NCBI GenBank assembly: GCA_938020445.1
Contig: CALIIC010000028.1
Coordinates: forward strand, 55,936 to 119,935
Reading direction: 5' to 3'
Length of the DNA: 64,000 nucleotides
From: an uncultured Flavobacteriaceae bacterium
GTDB taxonomy: Bacteria > Bacteroidota > Bacteroidia > Flavobacteriales > Flavobacteriaceae
The notes under the pieces were generated by a model, which saw nothing but the letters and a program-made list of their open reading frames with translations, was not told where the DNA came from and ran no database searches. Position 1 is the first letter of the stretch, and each line of letters begins with the position of its first letter. Both the position numbers and the translations under genes were made by a program. Of this stretch, positions 1 to 10,800 are shown piece by piece.

Positions 1-3000
1 CTGTCTTCCCACCACTGAGCTACCCACCACTATGTCTTCCTGATTGCTCAATTTTGACAACAGTACATGGTATACGGCCAGCAAAAGGGTGAACATGGTG
101 GTTTTTTGCTCTAGGCAAATACCTTTCAAGGCCTCATTTTCTATTTGAGAAAGTTCAAAATTGATAGAGGATGCGTTGAAATTTGAGACCGTGACCCTAG
201 GGAGATCAGCCGCGAGGCTTAAGGGCTTTGGTACGGTCTCAAATTGACTCAACCAAAATTCTTCTTGTGTATCCAGCTCTTCTAAATATTCAGTACCCTG
301 CTGCCATTCCGAATAGTCTTTATAGGATATCGTTGGTGCCTCTAACTCACTTTCGTTATAGAGGGCAACAAAATCCTCGATGATCAGTCCAAAAGTGACT
401 CGGTCAATAATGATATGATGAATATCGGTAACTATGAAAAAGCTATTGTTCGGTGTTTTACAGATGCCCGCTCTAAACAATTCTGGCCGGCTCAAATCAA
501 ACGGCCGTTGAAAGGCCTTCATGACACTTTCAACAGATGGGTTTTCAATTTCGAGCACCTCCAAGGCAAAGGAAGTCCCATCATGTATTTTTTGAACAGG
601 TAAACCTTCCACAAGGTGAAAAGAAGTTCGTAAATTTTCATGTCTTTGGATAATGCTTTTGAAAACTTCTTCGCAAAGCACCGTATTTAGATCGCCTTCT
701 ACTTCAATTACCGCCGGCACGTTGTACGTTAGTATTTCCGGCGCCATTTGGTTTAAAATATAGAACCTTCTTTGGGCATCCGATTGCGGGTAGTACTCTT
801 TTTTAGGGGCTGGCTGTATTGCTACGAATTCGTTTTTCGAAGCTTCCTCGATTAAATTTAATTGATAGATGAAACTGGTGTTCTTAAATATTTGACGTAT
901 GTCTATCGCGACATCGAATCTTTTTTGAATCTTCGATATCAATTTGATAATGCTCAAGGAATCGCCGCCCAATTGGAAAAAATCGTCTTGTAATCCAATC
1001 TCGAAACCAAAGAGCTCTTCCCAGATTTTAGCCAATGCTTTTTCTACTTCTGTAATTGGTGCAACAAAGGGAATATCAGATACCCGGTTGCCCTTGCTCA
1101 CTGTTTCGGTTTCTTCTTCCTCAATGGCCATCGCAATATTTTGGAACTTTTCTTTAAGTGCCGAAAAATCAATCGGTGAAACTACAATTTGCGCCTCATC
1201 GTTATTGACGGATAACAAGCGATCGAATACTTTGCGCCCGTCCCTAACGTTTATAGAGGTATTGCTAATGTCATCCCCGATCTTATCCATTTTAAGAAAT
1301 GATCTTTCCTGGAAATCGGCCCCATCGCCTTCCATATCCCAATAACTGAAGTTAAAGGACATCCATTTTGTTTCCTCATTTAAATTACTTTCATTGGTCA
1401 CAAATGAATCTACATACTGGTTTGAGGCGGCATAACCAACCATTCCCAAGCCACCTAATACAGACGAAAACGAGGACATAACCGCGGCAAAATCCAAAGA
1501 GTTTTGATCGATCAAGGTTTTTAACACTGATAAGCCTTTCACTTTCATAGGTAAGTGATAGAGTAATTGTTCGTTGCTCATGGTATTCACCAAATCAAAC
1601 GAAACGTTATCGATATCACCTACTGAATAAAAAACCCCTTCAATAGATCCATAGTGCGTCTCAACAGCTTGAAACAAGCTCGTCATTTGCTCTAAGGAAG
1701 TCGAATCTGCCTGCATTAAAGAGACCTGCCCCTTGGCATCGTTCAACTTTTGAAGCCGTATTATTTTTTTACTAATGTTGTTGTCCACTCCATGTTCTTG
1801 GATCCATTGTTCCCACTCGTTCTTTTCGGGCACTTTTGAACGGCCAACCAAGACAATATTCGATTCAAAATTCTCCAGAATATATTGGGTAATCGTAAAA
1901 CCAACATCTCCCAAACCGCCTACAACGATATAAGTGCCTTCATTTTTGATGTACGATTTGCCAGTTTCCGATTTCTGAATCGGATAGGGCTCATAGGTCT
2001 CGCTCCAACGGTATTTACCCCTATAGCTGACAATACTATCTGTCGCATACAGTTCATGATTTATCGCCTTGTAAAACCCACCGCTCTGGTTTTCGTAAGC
2101 CGCTTGATCAATCTCGATCAATCTACAATTGATATTCGGGTTTTCTTGAGGAACAATTTTGGTAGTTGAAATGATACCAGATTTCTCGGGGGTAATGGTT
2201 TCAGTACCGAACACTTTGAAAAGACCACTAGAAATTGCAATATAATCGAGTTTTTCAAGGGCGTTCTTTGTCTTATTGACCGATTGGAACAGGGCAATGG
2301 TCCTTTCGAGTACTTTGTTTTCTTTTCCTTCCGAAATACTGGTAAAATCAAGTATTGTATCTAAAACGACCTCTTCACTGTCAAGTTTTTTAAACAAGCG
2401 TAACAGCGCTTCTTTTTTATTGTAATTCAGTCGGTAGCTATACTTACCAATTTCTTCGAATTCGGTACCGTACGCTACTTGGATCACTTTATGTTCGTTT
2501 CTTGACAAACGATTGGCAACTTCTTCCGATTGGTTCCTATCCAAGATCAATATGGTACGGCTTTCTTGCAATTGGTCTTCACTAAGCGCCAACGGTTTCT
2601 TTTTCCAAGAAGGCACATAAAACCAAGAAGAAACATCCTCTTTTCTAGTCAGTTCGTTTGATGCAACGGCATCGGCAACAATGGCGCCGGTCTTTAAACT
2701 ATAGGCCAAGCCTTCGAAAGGATAGGTAGGCAATGAAAGTTTGATTCTTTTTTTATCCGCGTGAAAAGCCCTCCAATCAACAGCACCGCCATACTCCCAA
2801 ATTGAAGCCAATGCCTTCATAAGATGGGTATGATCCGAGACGTTTACATCATCGTTCTTTTTGCGATTTTCACTTCGCGATAGGCTAACATGACTTACCG
2901 CCTTATCCGAATCCAACGCTCTCTTTACAAGAATGCCCAAGAAATTCCCCACGCCCAACTCTAGGTAAATAGCATCGTTCTCTTTTTCTACAAGCGTATT

Positions 3001-5325
3001 TACAACCTTCGAAAAATCGACCGTTTCGGCGAGGTGTTTGATCCAGTAATCGGTGGTGGTGTATTCTTCATTACACCAATCGCCCGTTACATTACTTACC
3101 ATTGGTATGGTAGGCGTATTGATCGTGAATTCTGACAATATCTTTGTAAACTCCTCGATAATGGGATTCATTTCAGCAGTATGTACCGCGTATTTGTCCA
3201 AAATATCCAGAACCAAAATATCATCCTTTTTGAGGGCATCGGTCATTTTTTGGAGATTATCCTTATGACCCGCAACTACCACGGATGCTCCGTTGTCAAT
3301 GGCAATCGATACACCTTCTTCAAAATAGTCTTCAATTTCCTTTTTTGGCAAGGGTATCGCGAACATTCCGCCGGTATCCAGGGTATTGATCAGACGGCCT
3401 CTTTCAATTAATATGGCCAATACATCCTCAAGACTAAAAACGCCCGCTATACAGGCGGCCACGTATTCCCCCAAACTATATCCAATGGTCGTGTTGGAAA
3501 CAATCCCCCATGATTGCAATAACACGGCCATCGAATATTCAAAGGAAAATACCATCAACTGCGGATTTAGAAAATCGGCAGGAATTTCCATTTCCGTATC
3601 CCCATACATCATTGTTTTGAAATCGGTTCCCGTTTTCGCGGCTATGATTGAAAAACAATTATCCATTGCCAATCTAAAGGCGCTTTCTTTGGTGTAGAGG
3701 TCTTTTCCCATTTTGGGTGAAAAACCGCCCATTCCAGGAAACATAAAAACAAGGTTGGGGTATTCTTTTCTTTCGATTGCCTTTTGTTCTTTCGCCAAGG
3801 CTTCTTTTAATTCAATCGCATCCTTGACAACAAAGGCTTTTCTATATTTTAAATGTTCTCTGCCCGTTTGAAGTGTGTAGGCTAAATTGGCCACATCAAT
3901 ATCGGTATTGCTTTCAATAAACCCCGCTAGGTTCTTCGAAAGCGAGTTCAAGGCCGAGGGAGTGTTGGCCGACAAGCAAACTACGGAATGCTTATCGTCT
4001 TTTTCAGGCGTTTCGATAGCCGGAGCTTTTTCTAAAACAATGTGCACGTTCGTTCCCCCAATTCCAAAAGAGTTGATACCAAGACGCAAGGGAAACTGTG
4101 GATTTTCAAGCTTTATCGGCTCGTTGTTTACGAAAAAGGTGCTATTTGATTGTGTTAATTCTGAATTCGGGTTTTTAAAATTAAGGGTTGGGGGGATGGT
4201 AGCATGCTTTAGCATTAAACATCCTTTTATAAAACCTGCGATACCAGCTGCAACGTTCAAATGCCCAAAGTTCGATTTAACACTTCCTATGGCGCATGAA
4301 AAATCTTCTCCTACCCCTTTAAAGGCATCTTTTAAGGCATTGATTTCAATTTTATCCCCTATAGTGGTTGCACTTCCATGCCCTTCTATATATGAAATAC
4401 TCTCCAAGGGCACCTCGGCCATTTGAACCGCTTTTAAAATCACATCAGATTGGCCTTTTACGCTGGGAGCCGTGTAGCCCACTTTTCTGTTACCATCATT
4501 GTTCGTGGCCGAACCTTTAATAATTGCATGAATATTGTCACCATCTGCCAAGGCATCTTCCAATCTTTTTAAAACCACGGTACCAGCACCATCGCTCCAG
4601 ATTGTACCTGTGGCTTCCACATCAAACGAACGCGTATGGCCATCTTTTGACATGAACATGCCCGATTCACTCGTATATCCTGATTTATAGGGTAATGAAA
4701 GGGATACCCCTCCCGCCAAAGTAACATCGCACTTACCGGTCAATAAACTTTGGCATGCCATATCTATGGCCACTAAGGAGGTAGAACATGCTGTATAGAC
4801 GGTTTGACTGTGTCCATGTAGGTCAAGCAAGTAAGACAATCGGGTACTAATAAAGTCTTTGTCGTTTGATATTAAGGAGGAGAACTGTTCGGAATGTAGA
4901 TTCCCAATTTTTTTAAAGCATTCCATTTGCCAGTTGAAATTAGGAGCCCCTCCAACAAAAACACCCGTGTTGTTATCCTTATCCCCAAAATTATACCCCG
5001 CATCTTCCAACGAATTGTAAGCGCACTGCAATAGCACCCTAAACTGTGGGTCTAACACATTTGCTTCGGTAGGGGATATTCCGAAAAAAGAGGCATCAAA
5101 ATACTCCGCGTCTTTAATGAGCCCTTTGGCCTTCACGTAATTAGGGTCTGACAGTTCTTTTTCCTGAACACCATACTCCAGAAGTTCATCATCTGAAAAC
5201 CTAGAAATAGATTCTTTTCCAGTGGTAAGGTTATCCCAAAATTCATGAATATTTGAGGCTCCTGGGAATTTACATGCCATTCCTACAACGGCAATCTCTA
5301 GTCCCGTAAATTCTTGTTTGTCCAT
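1..5325 (-). CDS. PKS-NRPS hybrid (KS-AT-KR-ACP-C...), partial, runs off the left edge
   Basis: This open frame of 1775 codons is missing from the ORF track because it has no stop in the window. It starts at an ATG (MDKQEFTGLEIAVVG). A ketosynthase covers roughly residues 8-435, with active-site Cys about 180 in YTACSTSL and the two His in EGHGSAT and KSNFGHL. An acyltransferase follows with GYSLGE near 617. A ketoreductase has GGLGDVG near 1132 and the catalytic Ser/Tyr/Asn in MSSFSS and GYAASNQY. An ACP carries Ser about 1456 in LGGDSLS. A condensation domain has its catalytic motif HHIIIDR near 1636 and continues past base 1. No DH or ER is seen, so this module should leave a beta-hydroxy group before an NRPS condensation. 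The adenylation domain that would reveal the amino acid is outside the window. The gene lies downstream of the FAAL across an unusually long 398-nt gap. Domain order is clear; substrates are unknown. Confidence 0.93.
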   Translation of the reverse strand, partial: MDKQEFTGLEIAVVGMACKFPGASNIHEFWDNLTTGKESISRFSDDELLEYGVQEKELSDPNYVKAKGLIKDAEYFDASFFGISPTEANVLDPQFRVLLQCAYNSLEDAGYNFGDKDNNTGVFVGGAPNFNWQMECFKKIGNLHSEQFSSLISNDKDFISTRLSYLLDLHGHSQTVYTACSTSLVAIDMACQSLLTGKCDVTLAGGVSLSLPYKSGYTSESGMFMSKDGHTRSFDVEATGTIWSDGAGTVVLKRLEDALADGDNIHAIIKGSATNNDGNRKVGYTAPSVKGQSDVILKAVQMAEVPLESISYIEGHGSATTIGDKIEINALKDAFKGVGEDFSCAIGSVKSNFGHLNVAAGIAGFIKGCLMLKHATIPPTLNFKNPNSELTQSNSTFFVNNEPIKLENPQFPLRLGINSFGIGGTNVHIVLEKAPAIETPEKDDKHSVVCLSANTPSALNSLSKNLAGFIESNTDIDVANLAYTLQTGREHLKYRKAFVVKDAIELKEALAKEQKAIERKEYPNLVFMFPGMGGFSPKMGKDLYTKESAFRLAMDNCFSIIAAKTGTDFKTMMYGDTEMEIPADFLNPQLMVFSFEYSMAVLLQSWGIVSNTTIGYSLGEYVAACIAGVFSLEDVLAILIERGRLINTLDTGGMFAIPLPKKEIEDYFEEGVSIAIDNGASVVVAGHKDNLQKMTDALKKDDILVLDILDKYAVHTAEMNPIIEEFTKILSEFTINTPTIPMVSNVTGDWCNEEYTTTDYWIKHLAETVDFSKVVNTLVEKENDAIYLELGVGNFLGILVKRALDSDKAVSHVSLSRSENRKKNDDVNVSDHTHLMKALASIWEYGGAVDWRAFHADKKRIKLSLPTYPFEGLAYSLKTGAIVADAVASNELTRKEDVSSWFYVPSWKKKPLALSEDQLQESRTILILDRNQSEEVANRLSRNEHKVIQVAYGTEFEEIGKYSYRLNYNKKEALLRLFKKLDSEEVVLDTILDFTSISEGKENKVLERTIALFQSVNKTKNALEKLDYIAISSGLFKVFGTETITPEKSGIISTTKIVPQENPNINCRLIEIDQAAYENQSGGFYKAINHELYATDSIVSYRGKYRWSETYEPYPIQKSETGKSYIKNEGTYIVVGGLGDVGFTITQYILENFESNIVLVGRSKVPEKNEWEQWIQEHGVDNNISKKIIRLQKLNDAKGQVSLMQADSTSLEQMTSLFQAVETHYGSIEGVFYSVGDIDNVSFDLVNTMSNEQLLYHLPMKVKGLSVLKTLIDQNSLDFAAVMSSFSSVLGGLGMVGYAASNQYVDSFVTNESNLNEETKWMSFNFSYWDMEGDGADFQERSFLKMDKIGDDISNTSINVRDGRKVFDRLLSVNNDEAQIVVSPIDFSALKEKFQNIAMAIEEEETETVSKGNRVSDIPFVAPITEVEKALAKIWEELFGFEIGLQDDFFQLGGDSLSIIKLISKIQKRFDVAIDIRQIFKNTSFIYQLNLIEEASKNEFVAIQPAPKKEYYPQSDAQRRFYILNQMAPEILTYNVPAVIEVEGDLNTVLCEEVFKSIIQRHENLRTSFHLVEGLPVQKIHDGTSFALEVLEIENPSVESVMKAFQRPFDLSRPELFRAGICKTPNNSFFIVTDIHHIIIDRVTFGLIIEDFVALYNESELEAPTISYKDYSEWQQGTEYLEELDTQEEFWLSQFETVPKPLSLAADLPRVTVSNFNASSINFELSQIENEALKGICLEQKTTMFTLLLAVYHVLLSKLSNQEDIVVGSSVVGRQ

Positions 5326-5723
5326 AATCTTGTATCGTTTAGTCGTTCCTAATTAAGTGCGTGTTTTGAGAAGACACTGGCAAACTAGAGCGGTAACTCC
5401 TGTATTTTTGCCCGTATCCTTAAATTTTAGTTCTCCTTGGTATCGAAAAGTATGGGTGCCGCAAGTAGCGTGAACACCTTTTTTCACGAATAGTTCCAAT
5501 AAAATTGTCCCGTTTGAAAGGGGTCAAATGCTATTGGTACTTTTGAAGTAGTCTGATTTTTTCAAAAAATTGTAAGAGGTACTTGGGTTCTCTTTTCTAC
5601 AGTTTTTTTGGTTCGAGACCGTCAATGATCCTGTTAAAACTTCCTCTTCGAGGAATCGTATTCCGCTACGAAGAGCTCGTTTTTTGTGTTTGTGATGCGC
5701 TCACCGTTTCTTGGTGAGAAGTA
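5326..5723 (-). other. 398-nt structured gap inside the biosynthetic operon
   Basis: No gene is supported here. The DNA holds several inverted repeats. CTCACC/GGTGAG (5700-5718) begins 5 nt after the FAAL stop. TTCCTC-TTC-GAGGAA (5641-5655) overlaps CTCTTCG/CGAAGAG (5644-5675); these two pairings exclude each other, as in attenuators. CGTGAA/TTCACG lies near 5490. The other gaps between genes of this operon run from 26 to 375 nt, so this is the longest within the gene row. It could be an RNA control element, an internal promoter region or the scar of a lost gene; the sequence alone does not decide. Confidence 0.5.
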
Positions 5724-7781
5724 TTAATGTACCGAAGATTTCAACAATCTCCCCATGCGCGCTTTTGCCGAGTTCCTGCCCCGTTCATTGGCGCTTTTTT
5801 CAATGGTCGCAGTTGTATCGCCAGCTGTATTTTTCAGCACATCTGTGTATACATATTCAGCCAGTTCTTTGGTATTTGTATGCTTAAAAAGCACTACATC
5901 GTCTATTTTTTCCATAAAGATTTCTTCCAAAGAAATTTTAAGTTGAACCGCTTTGATGGAGGTAATTCCCAAATCAAAGAAGTTAGTGCCAATATTCACG
6001 TCATCGATACCTGTAATTTGCTCTACGACAGGAAGGATCCTAGCCTCAATTTGTTGCAGATTTAGTTTCTTTAAATCTGCCTTGATCAGATTTATACTTG
6101 CATCATAATCCTTCAAGAAGTCGTCGTATGAGCCCTTTAGGAAATTATCGCGAAGCAAGTACCGTTGTGGTTTTCCACTAGTCGTTTTATGAATCCTATC
6201 TACTGCGATTACCTTGCGGACGGGAATTCCTAATTTGAGGCTTATGTGCCTTTTAATCTGCATAGTTAACGGAATAAACTCCTTAACGGGGCCCTTGTAT
6301 AAAACAAAGACAAAAACCTCATCGGTGTGTGCCTTTTCATTAAACACATTGCAAGAAATTGCTTGTTGAAATTTGATTCCTTCCAACTCCTCCAACAAGG
6401 TATCCAAATCATTGGGGAAATAATTTTGACCATTAATGAGGATCATTTCTTTTTCCCGTCCTGTAATGACCAGCTGCTTGTTATGAATAAACCCTATATC
6501 GCCGGTATTCAACCAACCATCTTCGGAGATGGTATTTTTCGTGGTAACCGGATCGTTATAAAAGCCTTTTGTTACCGCTTTGCTTCGTAACTGAATATAA
6601 CCGAGGCGTTCATTCGGTAGTTCTTCATCATTCTCATTGGTTATCTTAATTTCTGTCCCATCGAAGGTGCCGGCGTTCGCGAAGGAAGCTACACTGTCGG
6701 ATTTGGTTTCCGAAAGGACAATTTCGTCCCCAATATTAAGGCTTCCCCGATCTAATAAATATTCGTCGCGTCGCTGTTCTTCCTTATGACAAAGGGAAAC
6801 CCCCAATACGGCCTCGGCCAAACCATAGCCAGGGCTGATCGATTTTTTTGACAATCCCTGAGGAGCAAACGCCGTTAAAAAGTTTCTACAATCTTCCATA
6901 GAAACCGGTTCGGAACTATTGAGTATGATTCGCAATTTGTCCAAAGCCAATTGGTCGAATTTAATTCGCTCCAGATTGTCCAAAATTAAGCGGTAGCCAA
7001 AGTTGGGAGATCCCGAAATCGTAATTTCGTGCTTTGATAAGCTCTCGACCCACAGCTCCGGAAAAGTCAGGAACAGGGTTGGTGGCATCAAAAATTGCGG
7101 GGCGTTCGAGAGTAAGGGGAGTATATGAAAGAATACCAACCCCATATCATGCGTTAAGGGCACCCACCCTAAAAAGCGATCCTTATCACTAATTCCCAAA
7201 TGTTCCAGGTAATTATTGATGTTGTATAGAATGGCTTCCTGTATATTCATGACCCCTTTGGGAAAGCCTGTAGAACCTGAAGAAAATTGAATAAAAACAA
7301 GATCCGATGGGTCTGACTCCAAGGGAACGGCTCTTTTAGACATTTTCAAATCATCGTAGCTGATCAATTTGTCGAGCATTTCGCCGAACACTTCTTGATC
7401 TTCCTTAAACTTTTGAAAATAGTCTTTAAGGGCCAAGTTGTCGGTAATAACGTAGGGGTTCTTTAGAATTCGCCATACCCCGCAAATCTTCTTAACCGTA
7501 TTCGAAGCTGCAGCGTATGCAACGGGAACAGGTATAATTTTCCCCAGAATACAGGCCCAGAACGTAATGACAAAATTCTTGTTCGATTCAAATTGAAACA
7601 CCAATTCGTCACCTGGGTTCAACCCCATCTCTTGTAAAGCGTTCAGTTTATAGGACGCCTCCAAGAAGAGTCTCTTATACGATAGATGTTCGATGGAATT
7701 ACGTCCTTCTATGAACGTAATTCCAGTTTCACTATCCGATTTGATGTTCTCCCTAAAAATTTCCTGAATTGTCGATTCCAT
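5724..7781 (-). CDS. Fatty-acyl-AMP ligase (FAAL) with C-terminal acyl carrier protein
   Basis: This 685-residue protein of the adenylate-forming superfamily has the ATP-binding core FSSGSTGFPKG at about 167-176, the later motif GWLNTGDIGF, and the hinge/C-terminal signature ending in SGKPQRYLL. The early LGKIIPVPVAYA segment and the long region between the core motifs suit FAAL-type enzymes, which make acyl-AMP and pass the acyl chain to an ACP rather than to CoA. The last ~85 residues are a carrier domain with phosphopantetheine Ser about 608 in LGITSIKAVQL. Such a FAAL-ACP usually loads a fatty or polyketide acid onto a PKS/NRPS line. Here it sits between two PKS genes, 26 nt after the reducing PKS, so it may re-activate that PKS product or start the downstream line with a free fatty acid. 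A plain acyl-CoA ligase is less likely because of the fused ACP. Confidence 0.88.
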   Translation of the reverse strand: MESTIQEIFRENIKSDSETGITFIEGRNSIEHLSYKRLFLEASYKLNALQEMGLNPGDELVFQFESNKNFVITFWACILGKIIPVPVAYAAASNTVKKICGVWRILKNPYVITDNLALKDYFQKFKEDQEVFGEMLDKLISYDDLKMSKRAVPLESDPSDLVFIQFSSGSTGFPKGVMNIQEAILYNINNYLEHLGISDKDRFLGWVPLTHDMGLVFFHILPLLSNAPQFLMPPTLFLTFPELWVESLSKHEITISGSPNFGYRLILDNLERIKFDQLALDKLRIILNSSEPVSMEDCRNFLTAFAPQGLSKKSISPGYGLAEAVLGVSLCHKEEQRRDEYLLDRGSLNIGDEIVLSETKSDSVASFANAGTFDGTEIKITNENDEELPNERLGYIQLRSKAVTKGFYNDPVTTKNTISEDGWLNTGDIGFIHNKQLVITGREKEMILINGQNYFPNDLDTLLEELEGIKFQQAISCNVFNEKAHTDEVFVFVLYKGPVKEFIPLTMQIKRHISLKLGIPVRKVIAVDRIHKTTSGKPQRYLLRDNFLKGSYDDFLKDYDASINLIKADLKKLNLQQIEARILPVVEQITGIDDVNIGTNFFDLGITSIKAVQLKISLEEIFMEKIDDVVLFKHTNTKELAEYVYTDVLKNTAGDTTATIEKSANERGRNSAKARMGRLLKSSVH

Positions 7782-7807
7782 TGTCTCTTGCTTAGTTTTA
7801 TATATTG

Positions 7808-10800
7808 TTATAGTACCGCCTCGTTCATTGAGGTGTTAACGATTTTCTCTATAATTATCTTAGACAATTGTCTCAAATTAGGGCCCGAGGTAAATTCCAT
7901 AGGGGATAATTCAACGGCTAGTTTGTTGTTGATACCCCTAATCAGTTGTACCGATAAAATCGAATCGACTCCCAAGAAATTGATCCCCTTGTCTGCCGGT
8001 ATGCGATCTTTTGGCATTTTTAGAATTTGGCTCAGCTCGTCGGTCAATAAAGCGATCAATAACTCCTGTTGTGGTGTTGGGTCGAGCGTTTTTAAGGCAT
8101 TCAAGTTTGCAATCTGCTCTTCGGTCAACTGACTACCGACCCCCACATTTTCCTGTATCAATTCTTCGAACAAGGACGTCTTACTAGTCTTAAAGGATTT
8201 CTCCAACACTTTCCAATCCACATCAAAGAAGCCGATTTGAGTAGGTCGTTTGCGTACAATTGCTTCCAGGGCGATCAGCACCTCTTCGTTGGTAAAGCTT
8301 CTGATACCAGATTCCATTACCATTTTCTTCAGGTTCTCATCCCGTGCAATTACACCCGATTGTCCCAAAATACCCAGATTAATCGTTGTTGCAGGCAAAC
8401 CTTGGCTTTTGCGAACAAAGGCAAATGAATCCAAAATAGTATTTGCCACAACATAATTCGCCTGTCCCATATGCCCAATGAGCGATGAAAGGCTAGAGAA
8501 CATTACAAAGCAATCTAACGCATACTTGCTACTAAGGTTGTGGAGGTTCATGGCACCATCGACCTTTGGCTTTAATACCTTTTTAAACCGGTCATCGTTC
8601 ATATCCAACAAGAAACCATCATCAAGTACCATAGCACAATGGAATACACCGGCCAATGGAGGCAGTAGCTTCTCCATTTCAGCATACACCTTCGACATGC
8701 CTTCCAAGTCCGCTACGTCTACCCCGAATACCAAGATGTTTGCACCCTTTTTCCTAAGGGCATCTATCTTGGAACGTACTTCCGGGTTTTTATCCCCGCT
8801 TCTGCTTAGCAATACCAAGTTTTGTGCGCCCTTATCGATCATCCACCCGCCTATTTCCAAGCCAAGTCCTTTCGTACCACCTGTAATCAGGTACGTTCTA
8901 TCTGCTTTAAAAAGTGCTTTGTTGCGGTGCTCTATTTCGATCGACTGATCTTTAAAATCGATTACGGCATTTCCAATATACGTACCTTGTTCAATACGTT
9001 CGAAGGCTTCCCCAATATTGGTTGGACTAAACGCTTGGGTGGGCAATGGAGCCAACCTAGCATCCTCTAAATATGTTCTCACATCTGCCAATAAATTAGA
9101 AATCACCTGAGGCCTTTCCTTACTTAACTGATCAATATCGATCGAGATAAAGGAAAGGTTCTTGCTGAAAATTTTCATTGACATAGGTTTGTCGGCAATG
9201 GCATTCCGTTTGCCTATTTCAAGATACACACCATAAGGAGCCAAAACAGATAGACTTTGGTTCAAGGTTTCGTTGGTCACAGCCCCCAGAATAACATCAA
9301 CTCCCTTCTCTTCGGTTATATCAGAAATTTCGTTTGAGAAATCAAGTCCTTCTGAATTAAAAACATACGATACTCCCAATGTTTTCAAATACGCCTTTTG
9401 CTCTTCCGTACTTGCTGTGGCAAAAATCTCTGCGCCAACCAGTTTTGCATAGTTCACCGCTGCCAAACCAATGCCATCATAGGCATTGTGGATAAGTACT
9501 TTTTCGCCCTTTCTTAGGTTGGCCTTGTCCCTTAAACAGTATAGGGCCGTTAAGTAGGGAGTAATGAGGTGCGACTCATTATTATCTAAACCGGTCGGGC
9601 ATAGCGCTGCGAGGTTTTCGCTTACCGTCGTGTACGATCTAAAAGCTCCCTTACTCAAAGCGATAACGCTATCGCCTACAGCAAATTTGGTCACATTTTC
9701 ACCCACTTTGGTTACGATTCCTGCACAGTCAATTCCTATTTTATCCTCGCTATAGGTCCCTTCAAAAGCTTCCGTAGAAATTTTTCTAGTTACTTTTAAA
9801 TAGTCCTTCTGATAAACCCCCGCATTTTGAATCAATATTTCAATTTCGCCTTCTTCAGGCTCCAAACGTTCGGTTTCAGCGAAATGAAGGTTTTCAAGTT
9901 CCGCAAACTCGGGAGCGATCAATTCTAATGGTGATTCCTTAAAATCAACAGTCTTTACCAGTTTCTCCTCTTCGTCTTTCGGTCTTTTGCGCATTACCTT
10001 TTTATACAACTTGCCTTCTCGAATAGCAAGTTCCTCAAACGACCGGGTAGACGTATCTATTTTTGACAATGCAAGTCTCCATTCCTCAACAGTGGCGCAT
10101 GTTGATCGGTTTCCTTCAAAATCGATCAAACGGATTTTCCAATTAGGAAACTCGTTGCTCATTAAACGTCCCAATCCCAGAATAATTCCTGTTTCGAGCT
10201 CTTGGATCTTATCTTCTTCGTTTACAACATGGCCTCCTTGTGTTATCAAATTCAAGGTTAACTTTCGTTGCGAAGCATCTGAAAAATATCGAATTAAGTT
10301 AAAGAGCGGATTAATATGTTCCAAACAGTCTTCGGCCGTAATAGCATCTTGTTCTTCTTTGGCCGTATTTGAAAAGTAAATCAATTCAATTTTAGAGCGT
10401 TCCTCTGCTTTCACCAATCTTGCAATGGTAGTCACATCATCTAAATTAACCTCAAAATGACTTTCACCCAATTCCCTTAAATCTGTTCCTGGTTGCAGCA
10501 CAATGGTATCTCCCTGTAACTGCTGCGTTAAAGGCAAGCTTGCTTCATAGTTATCTGTAACAACAATATAAGTGGTGTCGCGATTGTCTTTAATATCGAC
10601 GGACATGGGCACGGTTTCTTCTGCCCAACTCGCATGGTAGAGACAGTTATCAGGGAATTCCTCGGAGATTACACTGTTAGAGGTTATCTCTTGGCATTTG
10701 ATTCCTTCGATCTTCATCGCAACTTTCCCATCGGAATCACAAATTGTGATATCGGCCGTAATTGAATTGAACGAAGTAGACTTTAAGCGAGTATAACAAC

